Shown: positions 35,090 through 51,219 of the stretch, piece after piece | Position numbering within the stretch: position 1 is the first letter of the stretch | Layout of the letters: the number at the start of each line of letters is the position of its first letter | Assembly (NCBI GenBank): GCA_030620095.1 | Contig: JAUTXW010001609.1 | Span: 1-64,000, forward strand | DNA length: 64,000 bases | Direction of reading: 5' to 3' | Source of the DNA: Kuschelorhynchus macadamiae | Taxonomy: Eukaryota > Arthropoda > Insecta > Coleoptera > Curculionidae | The notes under the pieces: model-generated | What the model was told of the DNA's origin: nothing | The model's database searches: none | Seen by the model: only the letters and a program-made list of their open reading frames with translations | Program-made: the position numbers and the translations under genes

Positions 35090-36152
35090 ATTTTTTTTCA
35101 CAGTTGCTCTGGTTTTGTTTAGCCACTCTTGAACGGGGTTAGCGAACCAACGCCTCAATCATGGGCCAGGATCCAACACAGATTGCCAATATTACGGCCT
35201 TTTGTATACGGTTGATTAACTTTTCGGGATCTAATTCGAGACGACGCATATTTGGACTGAGTACCCATTGCAGGAGAATGCTCTCGATATGGCATCGGCT
35301 TTTTCCAATTTATACAATTCCTGACACATTTCCTGATACTTTATGATCTCATCTGTTCTGGTCGTTCTGATATTGTCATCAAGTGCTGTTGTCATGTCTG
35401 TTACAAATGCCCTCTGGTGTTTCTTGTAGATAATTAGCTGTTGTGCTGAACTGTTCGGTCGGTAATGACGGGGCTATCCTAGTAGAGTTTTACATCTTTA
35501 TTTTCCCCGAATGGTTAAGTTAAGTATTCGTAGTACAGGTTTTCATCATTTACAAGGTTATATTTTAGGCAGGTGGCCTGGTGAATGATTCCGCCTACCG
35601 TATTTTTCCTGGTAATCTCTGGGTGCTAGGTATGTGCATCCTGAGGTGAGGTGTTGGATGGATTCTGGAGTATTGGAACATAGCCTGCATCCGTCATCGG
35701 ATAAGTTTTACTTGGCTATGTACCGCATGTAGTTACGAGAAGCACTAACTTGGTCTTATATAGCTTGAATATAATGTTTCAGACATCAGCTGTCCACTTA
35801 CAAGGACAATGTTGTATCTACGTCCTAGCCACACAGGGCTATAACGTACTAGACATGGAGTTCTTTTTGTCCCATTATGTTTCAAGGTCTTTGATGGTTT
35901 TTTTCCGTTCTAGGAAAACAAATGGCCAACTCAGATGCAACGGGGAAAGCCATAGCTATTGATGCTAAAGTAGGTTTGCATTTTGGTAAGTTGGCTGTTC
36001 TTCATAATACCAATATTTTTCAGGCCTCCCCTGCTTTATTCTGTGGAAGGTATAGGCGGTTAACCGGTGCATCAGAGTGATGATGAAGGTGATGCATACG
36101 ATATTTAGACATTATTGTGCGAACCTTCCTGTCGAGGTTGTCCAGATCGGTT
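35090..36152 (-). pseudogene. R2-superfamily LINE fragment A (thumb to C-terminus)
   Basis: Minus-strand translation from ~36150 gives DLDNLDRKVRTIMSKYRMHH and RLYLPQNKAGEA (RT thumb region). A more degraded stretch follows, then CRLCSNTPESIQHLTSGC (CCHC zinc motif), ITDRTVQHN-like words, TALDDNIRTTRTDEIIKYQE and finally LELDPEKLINRIQKAVILA. Stops and frameshifts are frequent, so it is older than fragment B. It begins exactly where the (AAT)n tail of fragment B ends, on the same strand. Confidence 0.75.
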
Positions 36153-38325
36153 TTTATTATTATTATTATTTTTATGACTTGTTATCTCATAGTATTCCTG
36201 TGGTTGTATTTTATACTGACGGGATTATACCAAGTCAGTACAAAAAAAAGGAAATGGAAAAAAAACTATTGTGTATTAAGAAATGATCTAACGATGCTAC
36301 ATGTTTTCAAAATGACCGATTTTTGGATGTTCCTGTGAACGTCTTTATTAAGTCCTATTTAAGCCAAATGCAGTGTAAACGTTGTTTGAGTGAGACCTGT
36401 TATTGATATGACGAGAGGAACAATGATAACTCTTTCTTATTTTCACAGCCTTTTTACTTCCATTGCCAAGTCGGTGGTATTTGACGATGTTCTCACTGTA
36501 TTTCGCTTGGAGGTTATCGGGTCTGTTTGCGGGGATTGTTTTATCTGTGTGGATTTCAATGTCCCAGTAGAGCTTGCAGTCTTCGTTTTGAAGTATGGAT
36601 GTTGGTGTATAATGGTTGTAAGGGTCTGTGTTCTCCGTTAGTTTGTATGTTGTGGCGAATGCTTGATGAACGACCTTCGCTGCTGAGTTGTGTCTCGCGG
36701 TGTATTCAGTTCCGCCCATTATTCTACCTCTCGTCTTCAATCGCTGTGTCCTTGAGATTTGCTTTCGATAGTTTCTGGTTGCTATGACTTTGTCCTGCAT
36801 GGCAAGCAGGAAGCCTTCTGTTTCGGGGAACAGTTGCCCTTCTTGTAACCACGTATATGAAAGCTTTTTATGTATATGGTCTTGCTTTATGTGGTATCTG
36901 TGTCTTCCGTGAAGGGTTGTTTCAGACCAGGTGTTAATCTTTTTTAGTCGTGATTGGATGTGACTGTGTGCGTCTGCTGCGTGGCTCGTTTAAGACAGGT
37001 CGAGCGGTGTATAATTCTTGTCTGCTTTCACTATTGCCTTGTGGAGGTTAGTTTGTTTGTTGTGGACGAATTTTCGTAACTTTGTTTTTTATTTAGCGAT
37101 TGTATATCTATAATTCCCCTCCCTCCTTCTTTTCTCTCGATGGTGAGTCTTTCCTTGCATGCATTGGGAAGTAACTTCCTGTGTTTAGTGAATTCAGAGC
37201 GTATGAGAATGTGAATGTTCTCTATGTCTGTGTGTGACTATTTAATGATACCAAACGAATATGCAAGAATAGGTATGGCGAAGGTGTTAATAGCTTTCGT
37301 TAGATTTCTGGAATTCAGTTTTGTTTTTAGTAGATTTGTGAGTCTGGTTTTAAATTCCGTCTTGAGCTCTGACTTTATATGAGTGTGGTTAATTTTGGTG
37401 CTTTGACGGAAACCTAGGTATCTGTATGTTTCTTCTTTGAGAATGTTATCAATAGGTTCATTGTTGATTGATTTCCTCGTAGGGTGGACTTTCCATTGTC
37501 CCTTGTTTATATGAAGTAGCTTGCATTTAGTTATACCAAATTCCATGTTGATGTCCAGGGTAAACGTTTCTGTTGCATGTAATTTTATGTCGTCCATGTA
37601 CAAGAGATGGTTTATTTTGTGTACGTTATTTTTTTGGTGTTTAATTTGGAATCCAAAGTTTGTGTTATTCAGTGTGTTTGAGAGTGGATTGAGACAGAGG
37701 CAGAACCACAAAGCGCTGAGTGAATCTCCCTGAAATATACCTCGTCTGATGTAAATTTCTTCTGTCTCTTTCTGTGTTCTCAGGTTGATTTTAGTTTTCC
37801 ACGTACTCATGATTTGTGTAAGAAATTGCCTGATGTTTTTATTAACTTTATATAATTCTAGCACTCTGGTTAGCCAATTGTGGGGTATCGAATCAAAAGC
37901 TTTTTTATAATCTATGTAACCAGTATGAAGGTTTCTATAATTTTTCCAGGGTTGTTCCATGATGACGCTGTCTATAATTAGCTGCTTCTTGCATCCTCGG
38001 CTGTTTTTCCTGCACCCTTTTTGCTCTTCCGTTAGGATGTTTTTGTGTGCTAGATGTTGTTCTATTCTCCCGGTGATTGTGGCTGTGATGATCTTATATA
38101 GGGTTGGAAGGCACGTAATAGGTCGGTAATTTGACGAGTCCTTATTGTCTGAATTTTTGGATTTAGGGTATGTTATTCCTTGGGTGAGAAAACTAGGGAG
38201 TGTGCTAGGTTTTAAAATAATTTCATTAATTTGGCAAGTGAGAGCTTCATGTGTGGAGGTAAACTGTTTGTACCAGAAATTATGAATGTTATCTATTACA
38301 GGACATCTCCAGTTATGCGTGTATT
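36150..38325 (-). pseudogene. R2-superfamily LINE fragment B (RT, zinc motif, REL region)
   Basis: An open minus-strand frame runs from ~38322 to 37238: NDKDSSNYRPITCLP-type RT entry, YIDYKKAFDSIPHNWL (motif A), RRGIFQGDSLSALWFCLCLN (motif B), LLYMDDIKLHA (motif C) and YRYLGFRQSTKINH. The stop at 37235-37237 (TAG after FGIIK) lies where relatives have Trp, and the same frame continues as SHTDIENIHILIRSEFTKHR and RLTIERKEGGRGIID. Then come VKADKNYTPLDLS, WLQEGQLFPETEGFLLAMQD, LYWDIEIHTDKTIPANRPDN, after which the endonuclease core is deleted or frameshifted (36348-36500). The zinc motif is also disrupted. A (TAATAA)-type tail lies at 36150-36165. The 5' end is replaced by a TA tract at 38330. 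Confidence 0.85.
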
Positions 38326-38327
38326 TG

Positions 38328-38329
<2 letters not shown>

Positions 38330-38385
<56 letters not shown>
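38330..38385. repeat. TA microsatellite
   Basis: About 55 bases of TA dinucleotide exactly at the 5' edge of LINE fragment B. Confidence 0.97.
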
Positions 38386-38387
<2 letters not shown>

Positions 38388-38616
38388 CTTTGACAAATAA
38401 ACCATTGACATGTTTTAGAAGAATTTCAAAACCGAATCTGTATTTGCCATGAAGTTAATGTACAAAGCTTTGAAGATTTATTATACAGATTATTTTTCGT
38501 TTTGTTAATAGGTTTTTTATTACTTATATTGTTTTAGTTTCGTTGGCAATAAATTATGTTTTTATGTTTTTCAATTCAACAGTATTTTATTTAGAAATCA
38601 TTGTTGTTGAACGAAA

Positions 38617-38685
38617 CGTAATAATAATAATAATAATAAGGATAATGTTGAGTAATTGATTGTTAATAATAATAATAACAATAAT
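38617..38685. repeat. AAT/TAA trinucleotide tract
   Basis: Two TAATAATAATAAT runs (38619-38639 and 38664-38685) separated by ~25 bases. This resembles the tails of the R2-type LINEs in this window, but no LINE coding sequence abuts it. It ends directly at the start of the hammerhead-repeat copy. Confidence 0.8.
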
Positions 38686-38865
38686 GCAGGAGAGTACCCT
38701 GTGACATAATCGAAAGCAATTCTTCTTGTAGGCCGTCTTGCATCTGCAGAAATTATATATTTTTGCTATTCTACATATATTTTTTCCGGCCAAGAACTTT
38801 TGATAAAGGTGTGTGAAAGCGCATTTTTATTGATTTTAGTATATATATATATATATATATATATG
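38686..38865 (+). repeat. hammerhead-repeat copy starting at predicted cleavage site
   Basis: GCAGGAGAGTACCCTGTGAC at 38686 matches the main copy from 27521 onward, and identity extends through TTCTTCTTGTAGGCCGT, TGCAGAAATTATATATTT and TGCTATTCTACATATAT. Upstream of 38686 the homology stops abruptly in an AAT tract: the hammerhead core and 5' strand of helix I are absent. The copy then continues TTTTTTCCGGCCAAGAACTT, GGTGTGTGAAAGCGC and ends in a TA run at 38843-38864. The minus-strand ORF 38587-38793 across it is a shadow. Confidence 0.85.
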
Positions 38866-38869
38866 TAAT

Positions 38870-41750
38870 ACATTCATAACATAATAAACATAAGGGTTTT
38901 GAATGTGGAATTTAAAAATTATCCTGCGGAAACTCTTATTTTTTATTTTATTTACTTATCAACTTTTTTTCGTTAAAATGTGATTTATTCACAAAATATG
39001 TTTTTTTGGCTTCTATAAAGCCTTTCCAATGCGGTAATTAAAACATTTCTCTGCGGAAATTGTGAATTTTTGTGAATGTGTTACATATATACAAGTGTTC
39101 TGTATGTAGAACTCAAAAGGATTTCCTGAGGAAACACTTTGTTTCAGAAAAAGTGCCTGCTTTCTATAATGATTTGGTAGTAATTTTTTTATATTGAAAA
39201 CTTCATGCAAAGATAAATAATAAAAAACGCAATTTTTCTGATCAGAAAGTGTTTTTTTTTAATTTACATTGGTAACATAACCTGAAAATGTCAATCGGCT
39301 AAAGCACTGCCAATTATTCAAATTTAAAGTTAAAATTTTTAAAATAGGTAATAATAATGTGTTTTTATTTGTGTCTAGAAAGTTGTTTGCCCCGGGTTAA
39401 CACCAGGTTTTTCAGTAAAAAACTCATTATAGAGACTTAACGGTAGTTTCGGCTTATAAATCTAGGACTGCCACTCAAATCAACAATGGTTACTCCTAGA
39501 TGGATCCGCATAGGGTTAGTACCAAGTTAAAGCCAAAATACAAGCATAGCAGTGGCCGTTAAATATTAATGCAAAAATCTGAATAAAACATCACAGACAT
39601 ATGATAAGATACAGGCGCAAAAAGTGACGCCACAGGCCCCACTTCAGTTATATTTCTTCATTTGCGTAAGGATAAGATTTTTTTTTTAAAGTAAAATGTA
39701 AAGTTTTAAATTCAAACATATTATACAAAGCGCGTAAAAATTAAATATTCAATGAAAAAAAAGTGATTAAAACAACACAACTTGATACATATGCGAGTTT
39801 TATGTTTTAAGTTTAAAACGAAAACTTTAATTATTAACTAAAAGACATAAAAAACTAAAAAATCTCTTTTCGCCACGAAAATTAGAAGAGATGTTAAGGT
39901 AAAGTTAATTTTCAAATTTCAAATATTATTCAAAATTTAAAAGAGAAATGCAATTGAAATTTCTGATGACATTTGTTTAAAATATCAGGTTAACCATCAT
40001 AAAAATATAAAATTACTAAATATTTCATAAAATTCGGCGTGTATTTCTTTCGTTATTAAAGCAAGTTTTTAATATAATACACTAAGTTAATAAAACATTG
40101 CTATTGGGTGAATATATTAACCAGTAGTATAAAATAAAAGTTGGGAGTTTCTCCAGGAAGTGCAACATTTAAAAGGCTTTATAGAAGTCAAAATAAATAT
40201 GTTGTGAATGCATTACATTTAATTTAAGAAAAGTTAAGAAATAAATATATAAAAAATGTAATTACCGCGTTCAGGGAGCTTTATAGAAACCAAAAAAATA
40301 TTTTGTGAAAAAAAAGTTGCCCTGCAGTGTGTGTTACACTTTCACTGTTTCCGAGTTTGATTGGGGCCCGTAAGTATGTTGTTTCTATTTGGGGTGGCCC
40401 TCGGGCTACCGCTGGACAGCCCTGCTCGATAGTAACAGTAAACGTATATTATTATTTTGAAGTCATTTAAACATTAAATAAACTAACAGTGGAATTTAAC
40501 GCATTATTTATAACATAACAATACCTTTTTATTACATATACTATATTTCTGCCACCCAAACTCAATCTTATTCCATTCGACAGAAATACGCCTTCAGAAA
40601 GCTATAAAATGAAAATTTTATATCCTTCAAGAAGACATTAAGTAACAAATTGAAGACAAAAATTGAATATAACAGAAAATAACAAGGCTGTCGGTCATAT
40701 AGCTTTTACTAATGAAGATGTCAACGTATTTTATAAGCATCGTCGTGAAAAGCGTATAGAATTGAACAAACGACCCGGCTTGGTTTTTATTTAAGGAATA
40801 CTGCCGCTTTTGTCATACTCGATTTCACCCATAACGAGGCATAAAGTTGCTTTTTTGTTCAGTAACCTGTAGCAACTACTCATAACATCTTAAGTCTTTA
40901 GTTGCTCCTTGATTCCATTGTATTCAAGCATTTTCCGTGAACGTTATTTCTTTTATGTATATAATATATGTTAGAAGTTAATGTAAAGAACGTTAGGTAA
41001 ATAAAAGTGGGCATGAAACACTTAAATTTAATATTATTAGAAATGTTATAGTTTCCCTAATGTTCCTCCTAGAAAATTTGTCATCTGAAGAGAATGACCA
41101 AAATGATTTAACTTTGAGTCGCGATTCGAACGAAATCACATTGTGATTTGAAATCGAGATAAGATCCAGCGGAATGAGGACACTCGTCGAGGATATTTAA
41201 TGTCTATGAGAGACTGTATTCAAAAATCTAAATAAGCCTTACTCTGGTAAATTTAAAATTTAGCTTAAAATTTCAGTTTTCTGGATGTGAAAATAAATTA
41301 GCAATAGAAAACGACTTTTTCGTATTGCATAGGCAAACAGTAGTTTCATTGCACAATCATTTACATATCGAGCAAACAATTGAACGCAACATTTTGAAGA
41401 GCAGGGGAGCCAACTAAAATGAATTTGACATTAAACAGCTGTTTAATTTAATTTTGCCTGATAGCTGGAACAGCTATGCTTTGTGTTAAAAAAAAGTCTT
41501 GAAAAATTAATTGTGGTTCTGAAGGTGAAAATGTAATGGATATGCAAATGGTCCTCTCAATAATAGTAATGACTATTTTTATATGTTGGTACTTCCCATT
41601 TCATCTTAAAATTGAGTGCTATTTGTAATAAAATTAGCGCCGGTTCTAATTCGGCGTCATGCAAATAAAATCAGCTAACCGCAGACTTATGCGCATTGCG
41701 CATGCCTGCGGGCAATTTTTCATTATATTACCTGTGCAATAACCTAATGT
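38870..41750. other. AT-rich spacer with a weak inverted repeat
   Basis: No gene. A word GGCTTTATAGAAG(C/T)CAAAA...ATNTTNTGTGAAT occurs on the minus strand at 38990-39025 and on the plus strand near 40177 and 40272, a small dispersed repeat. Nothing else recognised. Confidence 0.4.
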
Positions 41751-41754
41751 ACAC

Positions 41755-42358
41755 TTCCCTTTAAGATTGAGGGTTTTGCAACCGTCAAGAACAGAGCTGG
41801 TTGTTCGCACCAAGGCAAAATTAGTGAGCTAGTACCGACAAGGGTCGTGAGATTAAAATGCGCTCCTGGGCATAGTGGTGTCGAAGGAAACGAAAAAGCG
41901 GATAAGTTCGTCAGAGGCGGATCGACGCGACGCTCCAACGGGCCCAAAACCCTGCTTGAGTATAAGTAAACAATACTGCTCGCAGGCCCTGATTAGATGG
42001 GCCTGGAAAAAGATAAAGAAGAATTGGTGAAGGACGAACTACTGTAGACAAGCAAAAGAAATGCTACCCAAGCTATACGGATCTAAGGCAACTTGGTTGA
42101 TGTCAAGAAGTCGACAGGTGATTGGGAACCTAATTGGCATTTTGACAGGACACTGCAAACTAAACAGGCGCATGTACCAGCTGGGGCAGAGGAGGAGGAT
42201 CCCTATCATCTTGCTGGCACGTGTGAAAGATGGACAAGATTACGCTGGAATACTTTCGGCATTAACTCCTTCTCCAAGGAAGAATTACAATATCTCGACT
42301 GGAGCAAGATGCTCTCTTTCATTAGAAAGACGAGCCATATTCGCAGAGAAGTGGAATA
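41755..42358 (+). pseudogene. LINE ORF2 C-terminus (RNase H tail)
   Basis: Plus-strand translation gives VRLKCAPGHSGVEGNEKADK (RNase H His and Asp box intact), GPKTLLEYK, then after stops SRSRQVIGNLIGILTGHCKL and NRRMYQLGQ. A frameshift near 42190 gives AEEEDPYHLAGTCERWTRLR (degenerate zinc knuckle) and LQYLDWSKMLSFIRK, ending at TAG 42357-42359. This is the end of a Jockey/R1/I-group pol protein; everything upstream of RNase H is missing. The following ~80 bases, with TTGGGTCTAGTTACTAGACT, are probably its 3' UTR. Confidence 0.85.
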
Positions 42359-42659
42359 GGTGTGTGGGAGCAGGGTTAATGAAAAGGGCCTTTTGGGTCT
42401 AGTTACTAGACTGGGGGATTTTACTCTTATTATTAGTAATCGCATCTTGCACCAATCTGATATTTCTAATGAATGTAAATAGATTAAAAATAATAAGAAA
42501 AAAAACCAACAGTGGTTTTTTTAAGATCCAACAATAATTGTTTAGTTATACAACTAAGAATCCTTTCTTCGATACTAAATTCTGTCAGGCTATAGATATT
42601 GTAAAGAAGTCAACAAGTATTTAGTATTTTAAACAAATAATGCTTTGCAGTAAATTAAT

Positions 42660-42945
42660 AGCATTTATTTCGCTCATCAAAAGCATTACTGGTTAACTCA
42701 GCGTAACACAGTGAGCAATGGAACAAAGAATATTGAACAATATACTTCAAGGCAGTATACCGAACACAAAAATCAGACAAAGGTCAAAAGTAACAGATGT
42801 ATTACAAAAAAAATTACACATTAACATGGAATTGGGCAGGGCATGCAGGAAGGATAAGAGAAACTTCTGGAAATATAGAATGGTTGAATACAGAGCGAGG
42901 GATTACAAAAGAGCTAGAGGTAGACCTAAAACAAGATAAACGGTT
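42660..42945 (+). pseudogene. RTE-like LINE C-terminal fragment
   Basis: AMEQRILNNILQGSIPNTKI, RQRSKVTDVLQK, then in a shifted frame LTWNWAGHAGR, and back to EYRARDYKRARGRPKTR. The order (QRAMERxMLxIxL, WxWAGHVAR, GRPxTRW) is the conserved C-terminal tail of endonuclease/reverse transcriptases widely annotated in insects. Two compensating frameshifts lie around the A-run at 42808. RT and endonuclease domains are absent, so the copy is 5' truncated and dead. Confidence 0.75.
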
Positions 42946-43190
42946 GACCTCAAACGTTAGTTAATACTAATTAGTGATAAGCAGCTGATCTTTAATCAGT
43001 TCAACGAAATTTTATACTTGCAAAAAAATTAAGTTCTTCCGGATCGTACAAACAATGTAACCCAACTTATGATCGGTTGATAGCTGATGTTATGCATAAT
43101 TTGTATTTTGAAAACATTATTCCAGTAACTGGATTTTTAAAATTTAAGCAAAATTTAATAACTTAAGGAAATGTTTAATACTAAACCCAC

Positions 43191-47695
<4,505 letters not shown>

Positions 47696-47699
47696 ATTA

Positions 47700-48074
47700 C
47701 TTCGTACACAATTTAGAGATGTTAACCTCCAGGAACACGAATTTGAAGCTAAATCCTTGATGGGCAAAGGAGGACAAAATCCTGTGAAGGTCAGTTTCCA
47801 GAACTGTCAAAAAAGAAGCGAAATTATTCAGAATCGTAAAACAAAGCGCACTTTAACCACTTTGGAGTGTGGTATTGTTGGAGAGGACAGGAGAGTCTAT
47901 ATTAACGAAGATTTAACAAAAGAAGTAAGGGAGATATTTTTAAGAGCAAAAACATAGAAAGATAAAGGTTTTAAATTTGTGTGGTGCAAGAATGGAAAAG
48001 TTTTTACCCGAAAATCTGAAAATTCGGATATTATTAGAGTTCTGAGCAACGAACAGGTTGATGAACTTGCTTGA
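47700..48074 (+). pseudogene. LINE ORF1 C-terminal part (baculovirus-FP-like domain)
   Basis: Plus-strand frame: LQEHEFEAKSLMG, VKVSFQNCQKRSEIIQ, RRVYINEDLTKEVREIF, an in-frame TAG at 47955-47957 after RAKT, then KGFKFVWCKNGKVFTRKSEN, IIRVLSNEQVDELA and a stop at 48072. Segments of the form YINEdLT...RAK...KFVWxKNGKIFxRK are the C-terminal domain of ORF1 proteins in CR1/Jockey-group LINEs, related to the baculoviral FP protein. ORF1p binds element RNA. The N-terminal zinc finger and coiled coil are missing, so the LINE is truncated near 47700. The internal TAG probably replaces Lys. Confidence 0.75.
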
Positions 48075-48125
48075 ACCAAGTTATTTATTATTACTAAGAG
48101 TATAAACTAATAATAATAGACAGAT

Positions 48126-50961
48126 ATGGCGTCTTATGGATATGATACCATAAAAATGTTTAATTTGGGAAACAAGAGTAATTGCAACAACTTAAACTTT
48201 TTATATATTAATGCAAGATCCTTAAAAAACAAGATAGACCACTTGGAAACCATTTTAAAAAGTATTAATCAAAAAGTGCACATTATTATTATCAGTGAAA
48301 TATGGTTAAACCCAGGTGAAGAAAAATACTATAATTTACCTGGGTATAATGGCTACTTTGTGAGCCGAGAAAGGCAAGGGGGAGGAGTGTGTATCTTGGC
48401 TGACAAATCTCTCTCTCTCTCTTAAAATAATTAAGCAACACAACACAGACGTGTCAATACTAACTGTATATATAAGCAACTTTAAAGTACATCTGACAGC
48501 AATTTACAGACCACCAAGCTATAGTTCGGAAGCATTTTTGCAGGAGTTGGAGAATATTTTCAATCTTTCTTCTCCAAGAAGTATTATCATAGTAGATTTT
48601 AACTTGGATATACTGAGGGATGATAATATAATAAAATCTTATAAGGATATGTATCAAACATATGGATACTGCTGTGCAAACACATCCAAATTTACAAGGG
48701 AATCGAACAATCCATCGCTGATTGACCATGTTCTGATTAACTTTGCAACGGAGGCATTTTTGGTGTCTCTAATTGATCACTGTATCAGTGATCACAGACT
48801 GCAGATCATTTCCATTCCAAAGACTGTGAGGAGTTTTATAAAACCGGAAGAAAAATACAGGGTTTGTGAAAAAACAAATCTTATAAAAGCTCAAGAAATT
48901 ATAGAACAGTTGATCAGAAATTTGGAGAAATATAATGATCCCGTGATCCTATATGACAAACTCGAGAGTGTGTTTAATGACAGCAGATATGTAGAGGTCA
49001 AAAAACTTAGGACTGTGCCGGACAAAGAATGGGTGACAGACACGGTTCTGGATTTAATTAAAAAAAGAGACTATTATTATAAGAGGTCAAAACTACAAGC
49101 AAACAATATGTATTTCAGGGATAAATATAAAGAATATAGCAAGAGGGTTGTGCAAAGAATAAAGTGGGAAAAAAGAAAAATGTATATCAAAAAGTTTGAA
49201 AAATCTATGGGAGACAGTAAAAAAACCTGGAGAATAATAAATAACATACTACATAATAAAGACAATGTTAGTACGGATACAATCCCCACTTTAAAACAAG
49301 ACAATAAAATCTTAACTGAGAATAAAGACATAGCCTGTGCATTCAATGACTTCTTTACAAACATAGAAGTAGAGTTGTCGCAGAAGATTGATTATACACC
49401 CCTTGCTCAGGGACAGAATCAGCCTTTGGAATCTCTTTTTTTAGACCGGCACATCAGCTGAAGTGGGAAACATCATAAGAAAAATGAATAAAGAGAAGGC
49501 CTGTGGAATTGATCGAATCAGTGTGAAGTGCGTTCAGGAACTTTGCGACGAGTGCGCGATAATTATGGCAAAAATCATTAACCTCACAATGCAGAACAGT
49601 GTAGTGCCTGATAAGCTTAAAAGTGCCAAGGTGAGACCAATATTTAAGAGCGGGGACTTCGAGAATGCTTCAAACTACCGACCAGTGTCGGTACTTCCGA
49701 TCTTTTCCAGCATTATGGAAACATGTATTCGTGAGAGGTTGCTTATATACTTAAATAGAAACAATTTTTTTTGTGAGGGTCAATATGGCTTTCTCAGGGC
49801 CAGAGACACCGAGATTGCAGTGATAGATCTTGTATCAGAGATACAGATGCAAATTGATAAGGGATATATTTGTTCTTTGGTGTCTCTGGACCTGAAGAAG
49901 GCATTTGACACAGTAGACCATAATGTATTGCTTTTGAAGCTGGAGGAGGCGGGAGTCAGGGGAATGTCAAATCTATGGTTTAAAAGTTACTTAAGAAATA
50001 GACAACAATTTGTAAATGTAATTAACACTGTTAGTAGTAAGCAAACTATCAAATGTGGAGTCCCCCAGGGCTCTATACTGGGTCCCGTACTCTTCTTGGT
50101 TTACATAAACTCTATAGGCTCACTATCACTGAATGGTCAAGTTAAACTGTATGCAGATGATACGACCTTGTTGTACTTTGGCAAAAATGTTCAAGTGATT
50201 AAACATAGTATAGCTGGTGATTTAGGACAACTAAGTGTATGGTTAAGATCCCACAAATTAACGCTTATCATTGAAAATCGTCTTACATGATGATAGGTAA
50301 GAAAAACGTAAACGATCTTGACCCTATACTGGTTCAAAATCAACTTTTAAAAAATTCTTTTACTATTAAATATTTGGGTTTGTTTATTGACAGTACATTG
50401 TCTTGGTCTTCTCAAATTGAGTTTATTAGAAAAAAGATTGCACCATTTATAGGAGTTTTGTATAAAATAGGTTACCTAATAAAGAGAAGTTTGCGTAAAC
50501 AGTTATATTATGCCCACATATACAGTCACCTGCATTACTTAATATCAGTGTGGGGCACGGCTGCTAACTTCATCTTGGGAGCTTTGCGAACACTACAGAA
50601 TAGGGCAATTAAAAACGTTTTTAAATTACCACTTAGATACCCCACCAATGAATTATACAGGAAGTTATATATAAATATTAATAACATTTATACATATAAA
50701 ATAATTTTGTATACCCATTTTATCCTAACCAAAACTAAGCATTCATCTATAAAATTTTTTAGCATAAGTTCTGTACACGCATATAGAACCAAGCAAAAAA
50801 GTGATATTTATCTTCCACAGATGCGGTCGAATATAGGACTGAAGTCAATTTACCATAGCGGACTAAAATTTTACAATACCTTGCCTACCTCAATAAAAAG
50901 TTTGACCAACCCAAATAAATTTAAAGAAAAATTAAAAAAATATATTAAGGATACTATGTAA
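48126..50961 (+). pseudogene. CR1/Jockey-like LINE ORF2 (endonuclease plus RT), three frameshifts
   Basis: Part 1 (48126-48425): APE-type endonuclease start with LNFLYINARSLKNKIDHLET (Asn), IIISEIWLNPGEE (Glu) and GGGVCILADKS. A CT run at 48408-48421 shifts the frame. Part 2 (48440-49461): LTAIYRPPS, IIIVDFNLD, SLIDHVLIN, CISDHRLQI (catalytic His region), then a Lys-rich linker. A second shift lies near 49455. Part 3 (49463-50290): NYRPVSVLPIFSSIME, VSLDLKKAFDTVDHN (A), CGVPQGSILGPVLFLVYIN (B), LYADDTTLLYFG (C). One A is missing near 50277. Part 4 (50287-50961): SSYMMIG, KYLGLFIDSTLSW, LYYAHIYSHLHYLISVWG and LKFYNTLPTSIK to the stop. ORF2 nicks DNA and reverse-transcribes the element RNA. Domain order is complete; only frame breaks kill it. 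The GDFN box reads VDFN. Confidence 0.93.
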
Positions 50962-51215
50962 GCTGTGTCCCAGAATGCACAAGTTGAATTCTGGGGCTGT
51001 GTATTTTAGGGTGCTTGCAGCCAAACGGACTTTTTTTGCTATTTGGTATAGAGTATGTTAAGAAATAGGGTCGTGCATAAATTAAATGAGCTCTTGCAGA
51101 GCCGAACTAATATTTAATCATATAATTTGTATATATATAAAGTAAGCTAATTCCTAGTATAAGATCACCAGTATGTATCTTCTTGGAGTTAATAAAGCTA
51201 TTTTCAAAGACAAAT
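50962..51215 (+). other. LINE 3' UTR
   Basis: Sequence after the ORF2 stop has TTCTGGGGCTGTGTATTT and ends near GGAGTTAATAAAGCTATTTT, an AATAAA-containing word near 51190, which probably marks the 3' end. No long A tail follows. Confidence 0.55.
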
Positions 51216-51219
51216 ATAT

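Noticed and set aside
36390..36787. Two overlapping plus-strand ORFs
   Set aside because: Antisense shadows of the R2-type LINE C-terminal region on the minus strand.
42061..42445. Three overlapping ORFs treated as separate genes
   Set aside because: Two plus-strand frames together form one frameshifted LINE tail; the minus-strand ORF is a shadow.
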